Assembly (NCBI GenBank): GCA_964423225.1
Contig: CAYREE010000001.1
Location: forward strand, 1 to 64,000
Direction of reading: 5' to 3'
Source: CAYREE01 sp964423225
GTDB taxonomy: Archaea; Altiarchaeota; Altiarchaeia; IMC4; SCGC-AAA252-I15
DNA: 64,000 nucleotides
Position numbers and translations under genes: made by a program. Below the pieces are notes generated by a model. The model did no database searches. It was not told the origin of the DNA and was given only the letters and a program-made list of their open reading frames with translations. Positions 33,759 to 41,601 of the stretch are shown in pieces. Each line of letters starts with the position of its first letter. The first letter of the stretch is position 1.

Positions 33759-34825
33759 CGATCTGGAAGAAAGACCAGGTTAAGAGCTTAAAAAAGAAGT
33801 TTAAGAACTCGGGTACAATAGGGATTGTGAGGATTGAGGGGATACCATCAAAACAATTCCAACAGATTAGAAAAACCCTTAGAGGAGACGTTGACATATT
33901 AATCGCTAAAAGAAGGGTTGTTGAACATTCATTAAAAAAGTCGGGGCATGAAGGATTAGTCGAATACCTTGACGGATCAATAGGCATAATCACGAGTGAT
34001 CTGGATCCATTCCAGCTTGAAAAGAAACTAGATGGATGTAGGAGTAATGCACCAGCAAAAGCAGGATCACTCGCCCCATTTGACATAATAGTCCCCGCTG
34101 GCGACACTGGTCTTCCAGCAGGACCGGTAATAGGAGACTTACAGGGTGCTGGATTAAAAGCTAAGATCCAGGGTGGAAAAATCCTTCTCCAAGAAGAATC
34201 AACGATTGTTAAAGAAGGAGAAATTATAGACGAGAAGAAAGCCGCAGCCCTCATGAGATTGAAGATCGAGCCCATGGAAATTGGAATGGACTTAAAGGCG
34301 GTATGGGAGAACGGTATGGTCTACCCATATGAGATACTCCATATCGACGCTCAGGAAACGTTGGACAAGCTCGCAAGCGCACATCAGAAGGCATTCAACC
34401 TAGCATATAACGCTCAATATTTCACTAAAGACACAGTACTCCTACTCATGCAGGAAGCATTCAATAATGCAAGGAACCTAGCATTTAATTCAGAAGTCAT
34501 CAACAAGGAGACAGTCGAATACTTCATATCAAAAGCAGGCGCGCAAGCAGCAGCACTCAAATCATGCCTTCCAGAAGACTTGAAGGTCGAGGAAAAACCG
34601 AATAAAGAAGACAAGCCAGAAGCAGATACACCAGACAGTGACGACAAGGGACCAGATAAAGAAGACAAAAAAGAAGAAGCTGGAAAGAAGGAAGAAGAAA
34701 AATTAGAAGAGAAGAAGGAAAAAGAGAAAAAACCTGAAGAAAAACCAGCAGAAGAAAAGAAAGAAAAGGCAACAGAAGAGAAAACTGAAGAAAAGCCTGC
34801 TGAAACCAAAGAGAAAAAAGATTAA
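33752..34825 (+). CDS. rpl10: Ribosomal protein uL10 (P0) with an extended Lys/Glu tail
   Basis: L10 anchors L12 dimers on the ribosomal stalk. The N-terminal rRNA-binding domain contains GTIGIVRIEGIPSKQFQQIRKTLRG. The archaeal-type insertion domain follows with PAGDTGLPAGPVIGDLQGAGLKAKIQGGKI, and then the helical spine that carries L12. From about residue 282 to 357 the sequence is a low-complexity Lys/Glu/Pro run, much longer than the usual acidic tail, and it lacks an obvious terminal Phe-containing peptide of the aL12/P1 type. No L12 gene follows. Confidence 0.95.
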   Translation: MVAIWKKDQVKSLKKKFKNSGTIGIVRIEGIPSKQFQQIRKTLRGDVDILIAKRRVVEHSLKKSGHEGLVEYLDGSIGIITSDLDPFQLEKKLDGCRSNAPAKAGSLAPFDIIVPAGDTGLPAGPVIGDLQGAGLKAKIQGGKILLQEESTIVKEGEIIDEKKAAALMRLKIEPMEIGMDLKAVWENGMVYPYEILHIDAQETLDKLASAHQKAFNLAYNAQYFTKDTVLLLMQEAFNNARNLAFNSEVINKETVEYFISKAGAQAAALKSCLPEDLKVEEKPNKEDKPEADTPDSDDKGPDKEDKKEEAGKKEEEKLEEKKEKEKKPEEKPAEEKKEKATEEKTEEKPAETKEKKD

Positions 34826-34891
34826 AAAAAACCTGCTAATCCACTATTTATTAAGTTTTTATCCTTATCCTACGGTTTAATTATTTAGACT

Positions 34892-35053
34892 ATGACTAGG
34901 GGACAAGCCGCTAAACTAATGGAAGGAAAAGAACCGCTGATAGCTCAAAGGACAAGATCTGGAAGAACATCTAAGACATATGTCACAGACAGTATGCTTA
35001 AAGACATGGACAAGCTTGTAAAAAGCCTGCAAATAGAGGCAAGATACAGATAA
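34892..35053 (+). CDS. Small basic hypothetical protein (53 aa)
   Basis: The short frame starts at an ATG and codes for a basic soluble peptide beginning MTRGQAAKLMEGKEPLIAQRTRSGRTSK and ending in a helical KDMDKLVKSLQIEARYR. An AT-rich TTTAATTATTT stretch just upstream could be its promoter, with a leaderless start. No family is recognised. Its balanced composition and close packing against the convergent gene at 35056 argue that it is real. Confidence 0.5.
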   Translation: MTRGQAAKLMEGKEPLIAQRTRSGRTSKTYVTDSMLKDMDKLVKSLQIEARYR

Positions 35054-35055
35054 CA

Positions 35056-35331
35056 TTAGTAAACTCGTATCTCAGTCTGCATTCCAGGTTCTCTAGGACG
35101 CATCTTCTCAATCTCATTAGCCTTCCTAGCAAGATGAATGGCATCAAAAATAGATATGAAGGTTATGCAAAACGTAGCGAAGAATGCAAGGATGATATTC
35201 GATTCAAGAAGAGAGAAAGCAAATATAGACAATAAGATGAAAAAAACACCACGTAAAACCCTTCCAACATATATTTGTCCCAATCCAACCATGATGAAAG
35301 ACAATAATCCTGCAAGCCAAGGCTTCTTCAT
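35056..35331 (-). CDS. TM2-like small membrane protein
   Basis: The 91-aa product has an N-terminal hydrophobic segment ending GLGQIYVGRVLRGV, the turn typical of TM2-type domains (G-x-G-x-x-Y-x-G). A second hydrophobic hairpin follows, then a short cytoplasmic tail (ARKANEIEKMRPREPG). The function of the family is unknown. It ends 2 bp from the convergent small gene at 34892. Confidence 0.7.
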   Translation of the reverse strand: MKKPWLAGLLSFIMVGLGQIYVGRVLRGVFFILLSIFAFSLLESNIILAFFATFCITFISIFDAIHLARKANEIEKMRPREPGMQTEIRVY

Positions 35332-35368
35332 GGAGATTAATTAAGGCTATATCATTATATAAACAACA

Positions 35369-36193
35369 ATGGAAATCAAGATAGACTTGAGAAAAAGCAT
35401 ACCAGAAAACGCAAAGACATATTATGAACGGTCAAAGAAGGCAAAGAAGAAGATACCAGGCCTAAAAAAAGCTATAGAATCAACGAGGGAAAAACTGGAT
35501 GCTGTGAAAGAAAAGGAAGAGATCCCAGAGGAACCAAAGATAAAGAAGAAACAGAAGAAGAAATGGTATGAGGGATACAGATGGTTCACTTCAAGCGATG
35601 GATTTCTTGTATTAGGCGGTAAAGACGCTTCAACCAATGAGACACTCGTAAAAAAGCATCTTGAACCAAACGACCTAGTATTCCATGCAGAGATACAAGG
35701 GGCTCCATTCTTCATCGTTAAAAACCCTGAGGCCAAAGAAATCCCAGATACAACAATAAATGAAGCTTCCCAGGCCGCAGCATCATATAGCAAAGCATGG
35801 AGCATGGGTATGGGATCGGCAAACGTATACTATATAAAACCTGACCAGGTTTCTAAAACACCACCATCTGGAGAATACCTTCCAAAAGGAGCCTTCATGA
35901 TATATGGAAAGAAAAACTGGGTTAGAGACGTTGAATTAAAACTAGCGATAGGATTCATATTTAACGAAGAGGTTGAAGTCACTGGAGGGCCGATTACTTC
36001 AGTATCTTCAAAAACCAGTTATTACTCGGTTTTTGGAGTAGGTGACGTAAAATCAAAGAGGCTTTCAGAAGAGATAAAAAAAGAGGTTGCAAGAAAAACA
36101 ACTGCAGAGGATGGACGACTGCTAAAAAAAACAGGGATAGATGATATTCAAAGATGGATCCCCTCAGGAAAAGGTAGGTTAATTAAGGGATAA
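35369..36193 (+). CDS. Stand-alone NFACT-R (DUF814) domain protein
   Basis: The 274-aa product has a basic coiled-coil segment (about residues 1-65: IDLRKSIPENAKTYYERSKKAKKK...) then a complete NFACT-R domain: WYEGYRWFTSSDGFLVLGGKDASTNETLVKKHLEPNDLVFHAEIQGAP, AASYSKAW, and PKGAFMIYGKKNW. In RqcH/NEMF proteins this domain follows NFACT-N, HhH and the coiled coil (about 600 residues or more). Here the N-terminal half that binds tRNA is absent; upstream lies a gene on the other strand. The full protein senses split ribosomes and adds C-terminal tails, so this could be a partner or derived form. Confidence 0.85.
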   Translation: MEIKIDLRKSIPENAKTYYERSKKAKKKIPGLKKAIESTREKLDAVKEKEEIPEEPKIKKKQKKKWYEGYRWFTSSDGFLVLGGKDASTNETLVKKHLEPNDLVFHAEIQGAPFFIVKNPEAKEIPDTTINEASQAAASYSKAWSMGMGSANVYYIKPDQVSKTPPSGEYLPKGAFMIYGKKNWVRDVELKLAIGFIFNEEVEVTGGPITSVSSKTSYYSVFGVGDVKSKRLSEEIKKEVARKTTAEDGRLLKKTGIDDIQRWIPSGKGRLIKG

Positions 36194-36220
36194 GACAATA
36201 ATAGTAATGGGGTGGAGCTA

Positions 36221-36418
36221 TTGCTTCGGGGTAGTGGAAAAAAAGAAGAAAAACTGTTAAAAAAACGAGTAGTTGTAGAAGATAACCTCATCAAATATAG
36301 CTTTGACTTGACATATGAGGATAGTAGTAACCTGAGAGAATATATTTATCAGATAGCAAAGACCATATCAGACAAGGGACAAGTTATAAAAGAGATAAAC
36401 TGCACACCGGTTGAATAA
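36221..36418 (+). CDS. Small hypothetical protein
   Basis: The product is about 65 aa, charged, with no membrane segment: a Lys/Glu-rich start, then VVVEDNLIKYSFDLTYEDSSNLREYIYQIAK. Family not recognised. GGGGTGG at 36209-36215 is the ribosome-binding motif used elsewhere in this window, which makes TTG 36221 the likely start; a GTG at 36212 is the alternative. It lies 27 bp after the NFACT-R gene and may be co-transcribed. Confidence 0.5.
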   Translation: MLRGSGKKEEKLLKKRVVVEDNLIKYSFDLTYEDSSNLREYIYQIAKTISDKGQVIKEINCTPVE

Positions 36419-36421
36419 ACA

Positions 36422-37357
36422 TCAGGACTTCCTTCTGGTAGAACGTTTCTTATCCTGTAACAATTCTCCGAAAGAAGAGAAGATGAATGCTATAGGAAAA
36501 AGCAGTATAAGAAGAGTACTTGAAGCAAGAAGGATCGTCACGACAAACCTGAAGAATCCCTGAATACCCTCTGCAATATACCATTCCAACCCCCCAATCA
36601 ACAACTGTTCTTCAGACAAAAAGAGCATAAGCCACAGGAATAAGAGGGTGAAAAGCGTACTCAACGGATTCTTATAAATCATCTCAAAAGACCCCTTGAA
36701 ATCATAGCTTGATGGTGCAGCACCAAGTGCGAAACACATCTGCAAATAAAGTAGGATATAAGAGAAAAAATCAGTATAATCCATGCTTAAAAGAGATGAT
36801 ATGAGACTTGACGCAGTCATTATGAAAGCGTCGATAAACTGGTCTGGAACATCAAAACCAATAGAATCCACTACATATGCAAGATCCCCGCCAAGGATAT
36901 AATTGATTAAAACCATCAATGTCCCACACCCAAAAAACGGGGCGAAAGCAATAGCATACTCACGTAAAACAGACCACTTATCCATAGGAGTCCTATAGCT
37001 CACACATCCAAGCATACCAGTCCTCGGATTAGGCTTAAACAATGATAATCCAGTGATATAACAGCCAGAGAAAAAAGCGACAATGAAATGGGAGAGCTCA
37101 TGGAGGATAGTACCAGGAGCAATGAATAATGTGAACCATTCAGAGCCAAAAGTCATACGCTTAATGATATAAAACTCAATCATGTCGGAAAGAAACACTT
37201 GTAAAGCAAATAACAAGGGTATGAAAGATGCATATGGTCGGATAGTATAATCTTCAAGATAAATCCAGAGTAGATAAGATAATATCACCAACAATAATAC
37301 TGTCGTAGTCCTATTTGACAAACCAAAAGCCATTTTTGTTTTAGTATAGTCTAACAT
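36422..37357 (-). CDS. M50-like membrane metalloprotease
   Basis: The 311-aa polytopic protein has HELSH (86-90) inside a hydrophobic segment, as in site-2-type or SpoIVFB-like intramembrane proteases. A later APSSYDFKG motif (214-222), with Asp219, could give the third zinc ligand. A GMLGCVSYRTPM loop lies between. It may cleave a membrane-bound regulator, or like some family members have a non-proteolytic role. The flanking genes give no hint of a substrate. Confidence 0.7.
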   Translation of the reverse strand: MLDYTKTKMAFGLSNRTTTVLLLVILSYLLWIYLEDYTIRPYASFIPLLFALQVFLSDMIEFYIIKRMTFGSEWFTLFIAPGTILHELSHFIVAFFSGCYITGLSLFKPNPRTGMLGCVSYRTPMDKWSVLREYAIAFAPFFGCGTLMVLINYILGGDLAYVVDSIGFDVPDQFIDAFIMTASSLISSLLSMDYTDFFSYILLYLQMCFALGAAPSSYDFKGSFEMIYKNPLSTLFTLLFLWLMLFLSEEQLLIGGLEWYIAEGIQGFFRFVVTILLASSTLLILLFPIAFIFSSFGELLQDKKRSTRRKS

Positions 37358-37396
37358 TAATGATTAAACTCAAAAAAAGAAAAATCAAATGAGAAT

Positions 37397-38113
37397 ATGG
37401 ATATCAACGAGAGGATAAAGGAGATCGAGGACGAGATCGAGAAAACACCCTATAACAAGGCTAGCCAACAGCATATTGGAAAACTCAAAGCCAAACTCTC
37501 CCACCTCAGGGAAAAGCTGATCAAAGCATCCTCTAAAAAGGGTTCTGGCGTAGGATTCGGTGTGAAAAAGACAGGGCATGCAACAGCCATACTCATTGGA
37601 CTGCCTTCAGTCGGAAAATCCACACTCCTTAATAGGATCACAAACGCCCAGTCAGAGGTTGGAAGCTATGATTTCACAACCCTTGACGTCGTCCCAGGAA
37701 TGTTACAGCATAAAGACTTGAATGTGCAGATACTTGATCTTCCCGGGATCATTGTAGGCGCATCAAGGGGAAAGGGCAGGGGTAGGGAGGTCCTATCAAT
37801 GGTCAGAAACACCGACCTCATAATCATAATGTTGGATATTTTCAGAACCGACGTACTAGAAGCCATCAAAAAGGAATTATACGGTGTTGGAGTAAGACTA
37901 GATCAAAAACCACCCAATGTAAGCATTAAAAAGATGCTAAAAGGGGGGGTAACACTCACGACAACCATAAAGAATCCAAAGCTCGATATTGAAGAGGCAA
38001 GAGCAGTCCTAAATGAATACGGTATTCATAATGCAGATGTGACACTAAGACAAAACATTGATGTGGATCAATTCATCGATGCAGGCCTGGGTAACAGGGA
38101 ATACAAACACTAA
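37397..38113 (+). pseudogene. DRG/Obg-type GTPase, N-terminal part (stops before G4)
   Basis: The 238-aa frame matches the DRG family: an N-terminal helical region (1-45), G1 GLPSVGKS (68-75), the GSYDFTTLDVVPG switch region, G3 DLPG (114-117), GASRGKGRGREVLS and DVTLRQNIDVDQFID. It ends at GNREYKH followed by TAA, exactly where DRG proteins run on into the NKxD (G4) strand. The rest of the protein resumes in the same frame at 38207. A GTPase without G4 and G5 should bind guanine poorly, so this is either a broken gene or a sequence error. Confidence 0.75.
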
Positions 38114-38206
38114 ATACAACTATAAAATAAAAACCAAATCCAAAATAAACGAAACAAAAACAACAAAAAAAAGAAGAAAAAAGACTTCCCATTCAAACAC
38201 ATACCC

Positions 38207-38506
38207 ATGTCTGCTGATAAGGACCCTGACCTTGAACACATAAAGGATGAGATAGTGAAGAAGATCGATGTAATGAGGATATTCCTAAAGCCACAAGGTG
38301 AAAAACCAGACCTGGACGAACCGCTCATAATAAAGACTGGATCAACTGTAAAAGACTTATGCAAATCACTTCATCATGATTTCCTAAAGGATTTCAGATA
38401 CGCACTCCTATGGGGCGATTATGCAAAACATGAAGGACAACACATAGGATTAAAACACAAACTCCACGACGGAGACATCGTCTCAATAATAAAAAAAATA
38501 GGATAA
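38207..38506 (+). pseudogene. DRG GTPase C-terminal part (G5 region plus TGS domain)
   Basis: The 99-aa frame begins at a Met directly before SADKD, the G5 (SA) position of DRG. It continues with IVKKIDVMRIFLKPQGEKPDLDEPLI and the TGS domain through FRYALLWGDYAKHEGQHIGLKHKLHDGDIVSIIKK. It is in the same reading frame as 37397-38113. The 93 bases between contain only two stop codons (TAA at 38111 and 38123) and an A-rich run that still reads roughly as the missing segment (NKNQ where NKxD is expected). Independent translation from this Met is possible but less likely. Confidence 0.7.
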
Positions 38507-38550
38507 ACAAGACATATATAATAAAAAAACGCATAGTTTAGTGAATAGTT

Positions 38551-39201
38551 ATGAGAATATATCCCGCACTACTATTGATAACAGCGATAATACTTGTCTC
38601 AGGTTGCCTATGCTGTACAGGCGGTAGTGACGATAAGGAACCAGTTGGCGGGAACGAGGCTAGGTGTCAGGTCCCGTACATGGAGTTTGCAGATGCTTGT
38701 TGTCTTGATGCGAATGCGAACAGGATCTGTGATACTGATGAGGCAACAACCACGTTGAAGGCGGCTACGACCACGCTAGCGGCGGTAACGACCACACAGC
38801 AGCCCGTCCCGGAGACGACGATAACTATCATGGAGTCGACTACGACTCTAGCTCCTACAACAACGTTAAAGGCTATTAGAGGTTGTGTTGAGAAGGCGGG
38901 TTATGATCCTGACCAGGTGATCTTCGTCTATGCGAATACTTGCGGTAGGAAGTATTTGGGGGATGTTTCGAATTATGAGTCGCGTAAGGGAGTGAAGATC
39001 ACGCGATTGGACATATCTCCACCACAAAAACCAGGGGAAACAGAGGTGTTAGAGTGCTTTTATGGTAAAGCCCATAAAGGCAATACGCATATAATATATA
39101 GTTGTCCTAAGTTCCTCTGCCCGATAACAGGAGATATGTACGAGTATAGGGCGGGAATGTTCTCTTCGAAACTGGCTGGATTCGTGAAGAAATGTGTATA
39201 A
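38551..39201 (+). CDS. Thr-rich surface lipoprotein, Cys-containing
   Basis: The 216-aa product starts with a short signal peptide ending in a lipobox (LVSGC) and CLCC. A Cys-rich ACCLDANANRICD segment follows, then a Thr-rich linker built of TTTL/TTT units (about residues 66-108), and a C-terminal domain with six cysteines ending LAGFVKKCV. The Thr linker is a likely O-glycosylation site. It is a paralogue of the protein at 41002, and the fragment at 40793 resembles its last 30 residues. A TATA-like ATATATAAT at 38515-38523 precedes it. Confidence 0.75.
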   Translation: MRIYPALLLITAIILVSGCLCCTGGSDDKEPVGGNEARCQVPYMEFADACCLDANANRICDTDEATTTLKAATTTLAAVTTTQQPVPETTITIMESTTTLAPTTTLKAIRGCVEKAGYDPDQVIFVYANTCGRKYLGDVSNYESRKGVKITRLDISPPQKPGETEVLECFYGKAHKGNTHIIYSCPKFLCPITGDMYEYRAGMFSSKLAGFVKKCV

Positions 39202-39267
39202 GACCAAGGATTAGAGGGAGAATTAGTTATTTGGTTGTTATTTTCCCAGTACTCTCACTATGTACGG

Positions 39268-39275
39268 CTTTTTAA
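39268..39275 (+). promoter_or_regulatory. TATA box of the winged-helix/nuclease operon
   Basis: Inside CTTTTTAAAC, 23-30 nt before the ATG at 39298, this is well placed for a leaderless transcript. It argues that the pair has its own promoter and that the start is 39298, not an in-frame codon at 39235. Confidence 0.6.
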
Positions 39276-39297
39276 ACACGGTTTCGAATTATCTATC

Positions 39298-39729
39298 ATG
39301 GTAGAGCGCGTTGATGTTGGCTTAGACAAGTCTAGGCTTTATCCTCTTATTCTAGTTGATGTCGCTGGGGAGATAACGGGTACTACAAGACTGCACAAGC
39401 TAATGTTCATCCTACAACAGGAGTACCAAGTTCCCATACTCCAGAAATTCATCAAGTACCATTATGGGCCGTTCTCATCAGAGTTGAGGGAGGATATGAA
39501 TTTTTTCATTGAAAACGGCTTAATCGAGCAGTATTCCGAGGATCTGGGCGAGGATATGGATGGATTCCCTGTTAACAGGACGAATTATAGGATATCTAAT
39601 AAGGGGAAAGAGATTGTCGTGAAGTCTTTCTCAAATGAGGAACGGAAGCCTTTTATGAAAGTGGTTGATGAATGGGGATCTAAGCCATTAAAGGAATTGA
39701 TAAAACACGCTAAGTCCTTAATCAGCTAG
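39298..39729 (+). CDS. YwgA-like/DUF4065-like winged-helix protein
   Basis: The 143-aa soluble product has the pattern TRLHKLMFILQQEY ... KYHYGPFSSELREDMNFFIENGLI ... NYRISNKGKEIV, which matches the YwgA-like and Panacea/SocA-like group of winged-helix proteins. In toxin-antitoxin and defence loci such proteins act as regulators or antitoxins. Eight bases after its stop begins a PD-(D/E)XK nuclease-like gene, so it probably regulates or partners that protein. I place the start at ATG 39298 because of the TATA box. Confidence 0.7.
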   Translation: MVERVDVGLDKSRLYPLILVDVAGEITGTTRLHKLMFILQQEYQVPILQKFIKYHYGPFSSELREDMNFFIENGLIEQYSEDLGEDMDGFPVNRTNYRISNKGKEIVVKSFSNEERKPFMKVVDEWGSKPLKELIKHAKSLIS

Positions 39730-39737
39730 GTTTAAAA

Positions 39738-40793
39738 TTGAATCCAAAACTTCTTGAAGAACAGTTACATCATTTTTCTGGAAAAATTGAGGAACTTGAC
39801 ATTGGCGATAAAAAACTGTATTTTATCGCCGATGATGTCGGGGATGAGAGGGCTGAGTATCTGAGATTGATAGGTAAGGATCGATTAAATGCAATAACCG
39901 ACTCCATGATCAGGGACAACAGGTTTAGGGATTTTATGCTCGTGAACCTGCAGAACATATTTCGATATCTTAGAAAGTCGAATATTGGACCCAGGAATTT
40001 TAAGTATTCCTGTATTATTGACAAACAGGAGGGTGAGGGAATATATGAGGTGACAACGCCAGATTATATTGGATTTATCGATGGTGATGTAGAGGAGTCT
40101 GTGCTCGAATGGTCTAATCCCCAGATGATAGATTTTATCAGAGATTTTGGAATTCAATTCCAGAGGGATATAAGTATCCTTAGATATGGTAACCAATACC
40201 AGACTGACAGGATCAGCATAAAGAAGGACATAATAGACCAAGTGGAGAAATTAACTGGAGTATGTGGTTTTTCATCTGACAAAATATTCCTATCAGATAG
40301 GGTCGCTCTTATCAGAGATTCTTTTCAAAATGAAAAATCGAGGACATTCCTCTCAGCATGGCAGTTGAATATATTCTTCGAGCAGTTTATTGCAAAATTT
40401 ATCGAAACGAACACTACTGCAAAATGCATTACAAACAAGAATATCTGCATACTTCCAACCAAAAAAACAGTGAAAGACGAGGAATATACCAATGGTTATC
40501 TGGAATTAGATGTCATAGGCTATGACGAAAAAGAAAGTGAACTATTCGTAATAGAATGCAAAAACGGGAATATAGGCGAATCCGAGGTCTCAAAATTCCT
40601 CGGTAGAACCAGATTAATAGAGTCCACATATGATATAGTTATAGATAAGAAGATAATCATTGGAACCCGATATCTAGATCGGTTTTTCACCCCAATCAAA
40701 CCAGGTATATCAATACTCGACATCCACTGGTTCGACCAAAAAGATTACAACACGAAATGTTATAAAGAATTCAAGAATTACTTAAAAAACTAA
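39738..40793 (+). CDS. PD-(D/E)XK nuclease-like protein
   Basis: The 351-aa product has an uncharacterised N-terminal part (1-200) and a C-terminal restriction-endonuclease-like core. The core has Glu216 (FFEQF), Asp258 in ELDVIGYD, and Glu273-Cys-Lys275 in LFVIECKNG, followed by a helix with KFLGRTRLIES and a KKIIIGTR strand. This is the D...ExK arrangement of the fold also seen in Mrr and DUF1887 proteins. It starts at TTG 39738; no early ATG exists. Co-transcribed with the winged-helix gene, it may be a DNA- or RNA-cleaving effector. Activity is inferred, not shown. Confidence 0.72.
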   Translation: MNPKLLEEQLHHFSGKIEELDIGDKKLYFIADDVGDERAEYLRLIGKDRLNAITDSMIRDNRFRDFMLVNLQNIFRYLRKSNIGPRNFKYSCIIDKQEGEGIYEVTTPDYIGFIDGDVEESVLEWSNPQMIDFIRDFGIQFQRDISILRYGNQYQTDRISIKKDIIDQVEKLTGVCGFSSDKIFLSDRVALIRDSFQNEKSRTFLSAWQLNIFFEQFIAKFIETNTTAKCITNKNICILPTKKTVKDEEYTNGYLELDVIGYDEKESELFVIECKNGNIGESEVSKFLGRTRLIESTYDIVIDKKIIIGTRYLDRFFTPIKPGISILDIHWFDQKDYNTKCYKEFKNYLKN

Positions 40794-40906
40794 TGATTAA
40801 TATAAAAACGCGCCTTCTATGCCCGACAACCGGAAAGGTAGAGGAAGTCGATGGTAGAAGGCCTGTAGCATCCCAGATGGGTGGATTCGTGAACAAATGC
40901 GTATAG
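40793..40906 (+). pseudogene. Remnant of a lipoprotein gene (C-terminal 30 codons)
   Basis: This frame ends LLCPTTGKVEEV...QMGGFVNKCV, closely matching the end of the lipoprotein at 38551 (FLCPITGDMYEY...KLAGFVKKCV): the CPxTG, GFVxKCV and the stop position all correspond. There is no signal peptide or Thr linker. An ATG at 40793 overlaps the nuclease stop (TAATG), so a 37-aa peptide could be made, but a truncated paralogue is the simpler reading. It marks the right edge of the two-gene insert. Confidence 0.7.
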
Positions 40907-41001
40907 GATGCTGACAGACTTATTATGAACTTAATCCTCGAAACTAGCCTGGCTTAACTTAAATTGTTTAGAAGCCATACTATATAGCGGAGTGGTAGAA
41001 G

Positions 41002-41601
41002 ATGTACAAACAAATCGCGATTATATTTGTTATAGGATTGTTTTCAGGCTGTATTTGCTGTAGTAGCCTTGGGATCGGGGTGGATGATGTAAGCTGTCCT
41101 GAAGGAACGGTCTTAGTAGGGGAGATATGTTGTATTGACGCTGATGAAAATAGTATCTGTGATGAAACAGAGCAGACAACGACCACAACAACTGTTTCGA
41201 CAACGACGTCCACTTCAACGACAACTACTACAACTGGCACGACCACAACAACACAATCCACTTCCACGACGCTTTACGTGACTAGATGTGTAAGGCAATT
41301 CCAGGTGAGGGCGGGTGAAGTCGTATTCCTATATGATTTCAGGTCACATGCATCTCTTGTCAACACAGTCAACCATATTGGATTAAGATTCGAGAAACTA
41401 GACTTGTCCTTCAAATCAGCAAGAGAAAAAAGCATTTTAAAATGCTTCAATATCGAGCCTTATTCAGAAATACCCCTCGCAATGTTCCTATGCGCTGAGA
41501 ACAATGAGAGAATGATAATCGAAAAAGGCAAGTTCCAGGGAGCAAGCGAAAAGATCAGAGAATTCTATTTTGGATGTCAGAACGCACTAGATGAAAGATG
41601 A
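41002..41601 (+). CDS. Thr-rich surface lipoprotein, paralogue of the 38551 protein
   Basis: The 199-aa product has a signal peptide with a lipobox (LFSGC) and CICC, an ICCIDADENSICD segment matching the ACCLDANANRICD segment of its paralogue, a Thr/Ser linker (about residues 57-90), and a C-terminal domain with three cysteines. The C-terminal half has diverged. It overlaps the TraB-family gene by 4 bp (ATGA), so the two are probably co-expressed. TATATAG at 40981-40987 may be a TATA element. Confidence 0.75.
   Translation: MYKQIAIIFVIGLFSGCICCSSLGIGVDDVSCPEGTVLVGEICCIDADENSICDETEQTTTTTTVSTTTSTSTTTTTTGTTTTTQSTSTTLYVTRCVRQFQVRAGEVVFLYDFRSHASLVNTVNHIGLRFEKLDLSFKSAREKSILKCFNIEPYSEIPLAMFLCAENNERMIIEKGKFQGASEKIREFYFGCQNALDER

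Noticed and set aside
34414..34809. Antisense Ser/Phe-rich frame opposite the L10 tail
   Set aside because: It is the reverse complement of Lys/Glu codons; such frames arise from any AAG/GAA-rich stretch.
38111..38125. Stop-codon recoding (for example read-through of TAA) in the DRG gene
   Set aside because: Two TAA codons lie close together and the G4 residues between are also altered; decay or error explains more.
38750..38880. Short repeated ACGACC/ACAAC units that could look like a repeat array
   Set aside because: They are Thr codons of a lipoprotein linker, with no spacers or palindromes, so not CRISPR. No CRISPR array was seen anywhere in the window.
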